Assembly: GCA_034508935.3 (NCBI GenBank)
Contig: CM067450.1
Location: 421,899-485,898 of the forward strand
Source of the DNA: Berghia stephanieae
Lineage: Eukaryota; Mollusca; Gastropoda; Nudibranchia; Aeolidiidae
DNA: 64,000 bases
Direction: 5' to 3'
A program made the translations under genes and the position numbers. Under the pieces are notes generated by a model. That model made no database searches. It worked only from the letters and a program-made list of their open reading frames with translations, and was not told the DNA's origin. Below, piece by piece: positions 52,398 to 63,379 of this stretch (position 1 is the first letter of the stretch; every line of letters begins with the position of its first letter).

Positions 52398-55300
52398 TTA
52401 CCATCCACATTTCTACCTTTTTACCTACCGCTGAAATTATTTAAATTTGTCGCAAGCGCCGTTAAAGCCTTAAAATCAAACAAAGCAGAAAGAAAATTGC
52501 ATGAAAAAATCAGCTTGCTTGGACTGTCTCAACAAAGTGACAATATTGTAAAATGAATATTGTCTTCATTCAGTACAACCAGACTATTGAGTGTATTTAA
52601 GGTCTTGTAATTGTGTGTGGCTATGTGGTCTAGTCGTATGACACTCTTCTTTGGACCAGAAGGGTCAGGGTTCCAGTTTAACTCTAACTAGCAATGTTTA
52701 GTTGAGTCCTTTGAAAACGCTCTTTCCTCACATTCTCTCACCATATTCAGGTGTAAAATGAGTACCTTGACTTTAACAGTGTTGTCTCGTTTTGGAAATA
52801 AAAATGTAATATTGCCTAACAGGCGTCATGTCTCGTCCTACATGTTAAGTGTTGTTGTTGAGTAGGGCCCCGTTTAGTGTATATTGGTCTATATATAAAT
52901 GCTCTCAAGTTTTTGTGTGTTTTTAAAAAATTTCAATGACTGTCATTTGCAAAACCAACTAAATTTAAGGTTTGCAAAATTAGGTAATTCAAGCACTGAT
53001 TTCTAGCTTTGATCTATGTCATCCTGGAGGGGTCGTTGTTGCTTTATCCTGTTCTGTGTTTGTTTCAAAACCTTTATGTTAAAATTGATCAAACTGAGAA
53101 ATTAGGGAGCACCACTGGTGTAAGATAAAGATCTCAACAAGTGTAAGATAAAGATCTCAACAAGTGTAAGATAAATATCTCAACAAGTGTAAGATAAATA
53201 TCTCAACAAGTGTAAGATAAATATCTCAACAAGTGTAAGATAAATATCTCAACAAGTGTAAGATAAAGATCTCAACAAGTGTAAGATAAATATCTCAACA
53301 AGTGTAAGATAAATATCTCAACAAGTGTAAGATAAATATCTCAACAAGTGTAAGATAAATATCTCAACAAGTGTGTATAAAACAGGCCAGACATAGCAAG
53401 AAAGAAAAATACAAGAAAAAAAAACATCCCAAAAAATCAGTCTTCCTTGATGAGGGATCAAACCTTAGACCTCCCAATTACTAGTCCGACGTACTACCAT
53501 GACACCACAGAGGTCCCGATAGTTGGGACAATTTTGATTCTATATTCGTCATAAGGGTACACGTTTTATGCTTTGAACCTTTGCTTGCATCACACAAGGA
53601 CAAGGATGAAGACATGAGGGTAGCTCCGTTTTATGTTAAAATTTATAAAATATTAAAATTTACAGATTGTTTATTGTCTAAAAATTTTATTTCCAATTTC
53701 TGCAGGATTTCACACTCCTGCAGATTTTAGGGAAAACAAATTTGCAATTGCCTATCAGCATCCAATCCAAAGGGTAGCAAGTATTTGTCTGACTGTATAG
53801 AAACTAGGGTGAATTCCTACTGCCCGGACATTAAAGGTCCACAGGTCTATTTCTTATTTCCAATGTGTTGATTCTCAGGCCTATCTGAGTGCTGTGATAT
53901 CCCAGCCCAAGGCAGACAGCCTGAGTTACTTTGAGTTGAATTTGGAGAACTGGCGGCAGATGTGGCGAGTGTTGGAAATGGCCGACATCCTCTTGATCAT
54001 CTCTGATGTTAGATACCCGGTCAGTTTTCACTTTTGTTATTCTTGCTGTTCTTCTGGGTTTTTTTTTTGTTTCTGGGAAGGGGGGAGGGGGTGTGAAGTG
54101 CATGAGTTTGTGTGCATAGACAGTATGTGCTTGATTAAAAGCTCACAAGTAATGGTAACAGTTGTAATGCCCAACATTGCAATGTTTATCAAATAACTTG
54201 TAATGAAGTGAGTAGAAAAGTTCCAGAAGACAATAGAGAATAAAAATTGTGCAGCGATGAGGATTTTAACCCACAACCTGACTGTTACAGTATCACCACC
54301 TGGCCATGAGAGAGATGCTCAACAATCGACACCATCCACCAATCCAAAGAAAAGTGGTTTCAAATTTAGTAACTATCCGGAACTCCTCTGGTGACTTCAT
54401 GAAGTCATAGGGACAACACACAAACACCACGAAAGTTTGTTGGCCACCTAGCATTAAGCTAATGAGTTCTATTTTCAACACAAACACAAAACACAGACAA
54501 TTGAGACATCAAGTGTGCTCAGATGTTGGGTGAATATTAGTTTTTTAAATTGAGTGGAGCAGGCACTTTGTTGATAATAACAAATGTTTTGATAACCTTG
54601 GTTTGCAGACTTGCTGGCCACTTGTAAAAAAAAATGTACCAAAATTACTACAACAGCTTCAAAAAGAACCAAAAAACACTGAATGGAAATGGGACATTTT
54701 GGCTTCACTAGACAGGCCAAATACTCTTCTGTCATCCGTCTGGCTTTTAATTGATGTATTAGGATTTCTACAAAATTTACATCTAAAACATAACCACACA
54801 CACGATGATATATATTGATATTGGCAGTGTATGTAATATCGTATCAATATCATGAAATTGGAACGGTGCTTTACCAATGATTTTAAATTGTCAATGGATT
54901 TTGCTTCTCTTATCCTTCTGGGCAGGTTGTTCCACACAAGGGGCCCAGTGTGGGTAAAGGAACGGCCACCATAAATTTTATAAATAAAATTATTTTTTAA
55001 GAGTAAGCTTCGTTTTGTCTTTTGAGGATCGTAAATTCCTATTTGGTAAATATATTTCTAACATGCTTTTAATGTAGTCAGGTGCTTCATCATTTAGGCT
55101 TTTAAAACAAAACAGAGCAATTTTAGAAATGATTCTTTCTTTGACAGACAGCCAGTGCAGCTCATACAGAATAGGCCGGGGGTGTGCCATTCTCTTTAAA
55201 TGACATTTGAACCAGACTGAATGACATATCATCAATTTTTAAGCAAATTAAAATGACGATTTATAAAAGTTGAGAAATTTTTATATGAGATTTTGTATTT

Positions 55301-58300
55301 TGTTTTCATACAGAATTTTAAAAACAAAAAATTTGGATTATTTTTTTTTAAATATCAGATTTTTCAAATTAGGGAGAAGGCACTGGTGTAAGATATAGAT
55401 CTGAACAAGTTAAGGGAGTGGGCACTGGTGTAAGATATAGATCTGAACAAATTAGGGAGAAGGCACTGGTGTAAGATATAGATCTGAACAAATTAAGGGA
55501 GAAGGCACTGGTGTAAGATATAGATCTGAACAAATTAAGGGAGAAGGCACTGGTGTAAGATATAGATCTGAAATAAAGTGTGTATGAAACAGTGTCAGAC
55601 AAAGCAGAAATCAAAATACATTTTCTTAAAATCCCAAAAAATGAGATGTCGTTGTTGTTGTTTCCTGGTGATCATTGCCTAGTATTGGGACATAAGGAAG
55701 GATTTAATTCAGACCCAAACCCGTGGATCTCCAGGTCAAATGCCGTGTGTCGTACAACACGACCACTAAACCTTACTGTGTATTCTCTTATCAACTCCTA
55801 TGTGGTCTTGTGGTATGCCACTCGCTTTCAGATCGGAAGGTCCTGGGTTCGAGCCTCACTTGGCATATAGATGAGTCCTTGGAAAAGATGCTGTTTATTC
55901 ACATTCTCTCACCATACTTGGGTGTTAAATGAGTACCTGGCCGTTAACAGCGTTGTCTCCGTCGGAAAATAAATTGTAATATCACCTAATTGGCGTCATG
56001 TCTCTTTTTACATGTTGCTGTTGGTCAAGGACCCTTTGTAAAACGCTTTGAGCATGTTTAGTGGATATTGCTCCAATTTCTATGGGGTTTTTTTTTTTTT
56101 GTTTTTGTGTTTTATCCATGGACAGAGAAGGAAAAGGCCTTGAAGTCATCCTTGTTGTTTCAGGTCATCCACATCCCCCCATCCCTCGTCAATTACATCC
56201 AACACCATTTAAACAAGTCCGTCATTCTGATTGTAAATAAAATAGACTTTGTGCCAGCCCAGATGGCCGTGGCTTGGAAGCATTATCTCCAACAGTGCTA
56301 TCCCAGCATTCATGTTGTACTTTTCTCTTCCTGTGTGAAGAAGAACCGTCGTAGTCATCAACGGAGACAGAAAAACAAAGATAATGTTGATAACGGTGAT
56401 GATGATAATAAAAAGGATGATGTTGATAATGACAACGATGTGCCGATTGATTTTGATCCGTCCAAATGTGAGTTGAGTTTTGTATTCTTTGTTGTTTTTT
56501 ATTTTTATTCTTGTTTTTGTTTTTTGAACATACCCTACTATCATAACAGAAAGCATATTAATTTATTTGTTTTATAAAAATTAATATTAGTTTCCCTGAT
56601 AAATACCTGATATTGTTTTACCTGGAAACAAAATAATCGATAAACTATCTAAGCTGATGACACAAGCTGATGACCTCCATCCTTATCTACTGAGAGAGGT
56701 AGCACGTGAGATCTATCAATACAATAATTATTGACAAATCTCTAAGAACAGGTATTGTCCCTGACGATTGGAAAAAGCAAACGTCACTTCTGTTTTTAAG
56801 AAAGGTGACAGAGGCTCTGCTTCAAGCTATCAACCAATTGGTCTTACCTGTGTGTTATGTAAAATACTTGAGTCTATTGTGAAAGGTCATGGAATGGAAT
56901 TTCTTGAGTCTTATAATATCTTGTACGAAAGCCAACATGGTTTTAGAAATAAGTGATCTTGCATCATGCAGTTATTGCAGGTGATGAATGATTTTACTGA
57001 ATTGATTGATGAACGAAAAAGAGTTGATGAAATTTATTTAGATTTTATGAAAGCTTTTGACTCTGTTCCTCACGAAGGGCTTTTTCTAAAACTAAATGCT
57101 TATGGAACAGTTGGAAATGTTTTTGAATATAGATCAGGTAATTTTTATCGAGTCGTAAACAGAGGGTTTTGGTAAGAAATGATGCTTCAGAATTTATACC
57201 AATCATAAGAGGGATCCCTCAGGGTATTGTACTTACAAAATTGGCAACTTTTACAGAATATTTTGATTCTACATTGTGACCAGATGATGCAATGTGTATG
57301 AGAATAGCTGCTAGTCTTCATTTCTTTCAAAACCAATCAGTTTATGTAATTTGGTTTTTGTCTTTAAAGAAATGAATGGAAATTACTTTCTATCATGTAT
57401 CTTAAGATCCTTGTTCGATATTAGTGACCAACCTTTTCACAATATTCTCAATCTTAATGTTTGTAGTTGTTCTCTTGGGACACCAAGGTCTTCACATACT
57501 TATTTGTTTTGTCTTTCTTTCAATTCATTTTATCCTGCCTATTCTCCTAAATATCCACATCTTTGAATCTTCTTTCTTTGCTTTTGTTAAATGTCCAGGT
57601 TTCCAATTCATGTAGCAGAATGGAGTCGATGTGACATTTTATCAGTTTATAATAGAATTAGTCAATGTCAAATGTAGCAGAATGGAGTCGATGTGACATT
57701 TTATCAGTTTATAATAGAATTAGTCAATGTCAAATGTAGCAGAATGGAGTCGATGTGACATTTTATCAGTTTATAATAGAATTAGTTAATGTCAAATGTA
57801 GCAGAATGGAGTCGATGTGACATTTTATCAGTTTATAATAGAATTAGTTAATGTCAAATGTAGCAGAATGGAGTCGATGTGACATTTTATCAGTTTATAA
57901 TAGAATTAGTCAATGTCAAATTCCTCTTCTATTTCCATTTCTGGTCTCCAGCCATGTTTAAAAGACCAGGCAAAGGTTCCACGATTCCGCTAGGACCCAC
58001 ACAGCTTTATGAATTAATAGCACAGATTGTCAAGGATAAAGGTAGGTAACTCTAATTCTCTACTTACTCATTTCTATCCCGTTTCATAATTTAGATAGAA
58101 GGTGACTGGAAATGACCTTGAAAAGGCAGAAAGTGTCAAAGATCTCATTGTCCTATCCAATCCAATCCATACTGTTACAGCTTCAGTACTGAAGATAGAC
58201 ACAAAATTTGTGAGGTGTGGGATGGTGTTAGGTTATGGATCTGTATCTCAATCATTATGTCCACCTGCAACTGAATGATCTTCGCACGTCATTATCACAG

Positions 58301-59386
58301 AATTGTCGATGCAGACATTCTTAATCCAATCCAATCACATCCATACTGTTGTAGCTTCAGTCATGAATATCGACGTCAAAGTGAATCTAATATGAAAGAG
58401 GCTGTGGACTGTAAAAAGTAATAAACAAATAAAAATTAATATCGCAGCTTCAAAAGAACGAAATACCAAAAGGGAAATGTTTCGGGCTCAAAACCCTTTT
58501 TCAGCCAACAACAAAAAAACATAAGCATAAATACATTACTTAAAAATCCAGATAGATGGCAGAGAAAAAATAAGCAATTGCTTTCAGTCCTTTGGATAGG
58601 TTGTTAGACTACTGTTAAGTACTCTCCACCAGCTTTAATAGACCTCGCTATCCAATCTGTGCTTGTTTGACAGGGGGTCAGAAAAAGAAAATATTGTGAC
58701 TTCACTTGGGATGGATCTCAGTCCTTTGCTTGTGAAGTGCATGTTCTACAAAATGAGCTTTAGGTCAAAGCATGCAAAACTTGTATTAGATTTTTTTGGG
58801 GGTGTTTTGTGTTGTTTTTGTTGTTGTTGTTGTTGTTGTTGTTGTTTCTTTTGTCTTTTTGTTTTTATTGTTTTGTTTTTGTTTCATCTGTGCTTGAATT
58901 TTGGTTGACTTGAGACCTGACACAGGAGTGGATTGTTGCTGGTTTTTACTTCCATGAATTGTTCACCTTTGGATTCCATTTTCAGATCTGCCAACCCATC
59001 CTGTACCATCCTGGATTTACGATAACCCAAAAATAATTTAGCAAATTAGATTTGACATGACATGCTTGGTATCATGGCTAGTGGTATGACACTCGCCCTC
59101 GGACCGGAAGGGCCAGGATTTGAGTCCCACTCTAAGCAGCACACAGTTGAGTCCCTGGATTAGGCTCTGAAATCACTTTCTCTCATTCTCTCACCATACT
59201 CAGGTGTAAAATGGAGTACCTGGACATAAACAGTGTTGTCTCTGTCAGAGAAAAATGTGATGATATCACATAAAGGGTGTCCTGTCTCATCCTGAATGTT
59301 AAGTTTTGCTGTTGACAAGGCACCCTTTGTATAGTACTTTGAGCATATATATATATTTGGATATGTAATTGGTCAGTTGATTATTA

Positions 59387-59445
<59 letters not shown>

Positions 59446-62400
59446 TAGAAATAAATGAGTACCTGCAATTGATAATAATTGATATTTGAAGAGTCATCAT
59501 CATTGCCTTTTTCACCCTGGGTCAGGGGATAGGCCACAGACAAACAGTTTCCATCCTTCTCTATCATCATCATTGCCTTTTTCACCCTGGGTCAGGGGAT
59601 AGGCCACAGACAAACAGTTTCCATCCTTCTCTATCATCATCATTGCCTTTTTCACCCTGGGTCAGGGTATAGGCCACAGACAAACAGTTTCCATCCTTCT
59701 CTATCATCATCATTGCCTTTTTCACCCTGGGTCAGGGTATAGGCCACAGACAAACAGTTTCCATCCTTCTCTATCATCATCATTGCCTTTTTCACCCTGG
59801 GTCAGGGTATAGGCCACAGACAAACAGTTTCCATCCTTCTCTATCATCATCATTGCCTTTTTCACCCTGGGTCAGGGTATAGGCCACAGACAAACAGTTT
59901 CCATCCTTCTCTATCATCATCATTGCCTTTTTCACCCTGGGTCAGGGTATAGGCCACAGACAAACAGTTTCCATCCTTCTCTATCATCATCATTGCCTTT
60001 TTCACCCTGGGTCAGGGTATAGGCCACAGACAAACAGTTTCCATCCTTCTCTATCATCATCATTGCCTTTTTCACCCTGGGTCAGGGTATAGGCCACAGA
60101 CAAACAGTTTCCATCCTTCTCTATCATCATCATTGCCTTTTTCACCCTGGGTCAGGGGATAGGCCACAGACAAACAGTTTCCATCCTTCTCTATCATCAT
60201 CATTGCCTTTTTCACCCTGGGTCAGGGTATAGGCCACAGACAAACAGTTTCCATCCTTCTCTATCATCATCATTACCTTTTTCACCCTTGGTCAGGGTAT
60301 AGGCCACAGACAAACAGTTTCCATCCTTCTCTATCATCATCATTACCTTTTTCACCCTGGGTCAGGGTATAGGCCACAGACAAACAGTTTCCATCCTTCT
60401 CTATCATCATCATTACCTTTTTCACCCTGGGTCAGGGTATAGGCCACAGACAAACAGTTTCCATCCTTCTCTATCATCATCATTGCCTTTTTCACCCTGG
60501 GTCAGGGTATAGGCCACAGACAAACAGTTTCCATCCTTCTCTATCATCATCATTGCCTTTTTCACCCTGGGTCAGGGTATAGGCCACAGACAAACAGTTT
60601 CCATCCTTCTCTATCATCATCATTGCCTTTCTCACCCTGGGTCAGGGTATAGGCCACAGACAAACAGTTTCCATCCTTCTCTATCATCATCATTGCCTTT
60701 TTCACCCTGGGTCAGGGGATAGGCCACAGACCAACAGTTTCCATCCTTCTCTATCCTGAGCTAACTTTTTTATCTCATTCCATGTCTTACCACTTCTCTG
60801 TATATCAGCTTCTTTAATTCTTCTCCATGTTCCCCGTGGCCTTCCCCTTGATCTTCTGCCCTGAGGGTTCCAGTCCAATACTTTCTTTGTTACAGTGGAG
60901 TCATTCTTTCTAAGGGTGTGTCCAATCCACCTCCATCGTCTTCTTCCTATTTCCTCTCCCACTGGTTTCTGCTGTGTTCTTTTCCATACTTCTTCATTTT
61001 TAATTCTATCCATCCATTTTATTCTGAGTAGCTTACGCATGCACCTGTTTACGAAAGTCTGTACCCTCCTTATACATGCCTATGATGCATTCCAAGTTTC
61101 ACATCCATACAGTAGGACAGACTTCACGTTTGAGTTGAAAAGTCTTAGCTTTAGTCGGAGGGAGAAATCTTTAGTTCTCCAAATTCTGTTCAAAGATGTG
61201 AATGCAGCCTGTGCCTTTCCTATCCGTGCTTTCACCTCTGCTTCCGTGCCTCCATCCTTGTCAATTATACTCCCGAGATAGCAGAAAGTGTCTATATCTT
61301 CAAGTTCCTGATCTTTTACTTTGATCTGCTCCCTTTGACGCGTACTTATCCTTAAGACCTTTGACATTGACTTAATTTGAAGAGTACAAATACAAAAAGG
61401 ATGCCCTACAGGTGAGTTGTAATGTTTGAAATAAAATTGGTTCCATCTGGTTTTCTATGACGATAAATGAAGGGCTGATAAGCAGGGACCACATTGAGCA
61501 TGAAGGATCATGATTATTTATTTGTTCAATTTCTAGTGGACTTGTCTGGTTGGAAACAACACTTGATACAGGAAGGGGAGATAACAACAACAGGCCAGGA
61601 TAATGCTTGTGCAAGTCCTTGTAAACCAAACAATGACGATGTGAGTGGTGATGATGTTGAAGGCAAAGGAAGGACAAAATCTCCACAATACAAAGATGGC
61701 ATTGTCACTTTAGGCTGTATTGGTGAGACCTTTTCTTTTCTTCTTCTTCTTCTTCTTCTTCTTCTTCTTCTTCTTCTTCTTCTTCTTTCTGTTAACCTTT
61801 TTCCATCATTATCATTATCATTATCGTCATCATCATCATCAATATTATCTACCAACCCCCAATAACTCCCTCTCCCCTTGGTTCCAGGTTTCCCCAATGT
61901 GGGCAAGTCGTCTGTGATGAATGCCCTGACAGGAAAAAAGGTGACTGCTTGATTTTGTCATACAAATAAAATCTAAAGCACTTGGAATTTTTTTAATACT
62001 AAAAATGAATACACGGATTCAAAAAAGAACAAAATACCTAACACTGAACATTTTGGGCTACAAGCCCTTCTTCAGCCAACAACAAAAAAACAATGAAATC
62101 ATAAATGCATTTCTAAAATACCAGATTGACGGCAGAGAAATATGACTGAAGTAACCCAGGCTTTAGCTGTCGTGCACTGCAAACTTGGAATAGACGCTAA
62201 AGACAAATTTCCTTTATGGGATGACTAAAGGGAATCTATTTATGATGACCTTGACTGTTGTATGTCATTTCATGTGGTCTCTGTATCCCAAACCCCCGGT
62301 CACACCCAGCATTTCCAGACCATCTTCCTGACTCCCTGTTTTATGTCATTTCATGTGGTCTCTGTATCCCAAACCCCCGGTCACACCCAACATTTCCAGA

Positions 62401-63347
62401 CCATCTTCCTGACTCCCTGTTTTATGTCATTTCATGTGGTCTCTGTATCCCAAACCCCCGGTCACACCCAGCATTTCCAGACCATCTTCCTGACCTGTCA
62501 TCGTGGTTTTTCGCGGCCGCAATGGCAAATTTGCGGCCGCAAAATTCGCACTTTTCCGCAATTTACCGCAAATTTTACAAATTTCATGAAAAATCTAAAT
62601 TTTTCACCATTATTTAACCCGAGTGGTTTTTTTAAAGTGGCGAATTTCCGAAAGTCAGCATCGTCCCTTTCTTTCATTTTCTCATAGCTCCTGGTCTGTT
62701 TAAACTGCTACTGGAAGCTGCCCAGTCTGGTTTTTAAACTGCCATACTACTAACAGACGTTACATTGCAATTAAAAGGAGTTTTTCTACTTTCACTTTCA
62801 CCTTAGTGACGAGTGACGCTATTATTGTTATCTTCAATTGGTTTCGCTACCGGCGTTCTTTTCTCTTACATCTACTTGTTGATTACAAACTCGCTATGGA
62901 CAAGTTCCTTGGTTTAGATATGAAGAAGGCAAAATGTGCTCGCCATGTCACTGCACACCAGCGACACTCAGAATACAGCCAGTGGACCCACGTCAGTGGT
63001 TCAAAGCTATTCTGCACACCATGCAACAAGGTTATTGACCACTTACGAAAGTCTTCTGTGGATAGCCACCGCAATTCCGCAGACCATAAAACAAAAGAAG
63101 AAAGAATGAAGAGGTCACATGCCACTGACGTGGATGAGAGTGAAGCGGTGAAGAAGCAGAGGACATTGGATTCTGTTTTGAAGAAACCGTCTACAGTTTC
63201 AACGCAAGGTGAGTGGTGCACCCTTTCCCTCTAAATGAGTACTTAGTTTTGGGTGAATATTGCTCTATAAATCTATACAATTACAACTATATAAAAGATG
63301 AGGGTATTATTATTACTATTATTATTATTATGATGATGATGATGATG

Positions 63348-63379
<32 letters not shown>

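Noticed and set aside
61526-61906. Arg-rich minus-strand frame of 126 codons
   Set aside because: It is the antisense of GNL1 exons 8-9 and of a CTT microsatellite.
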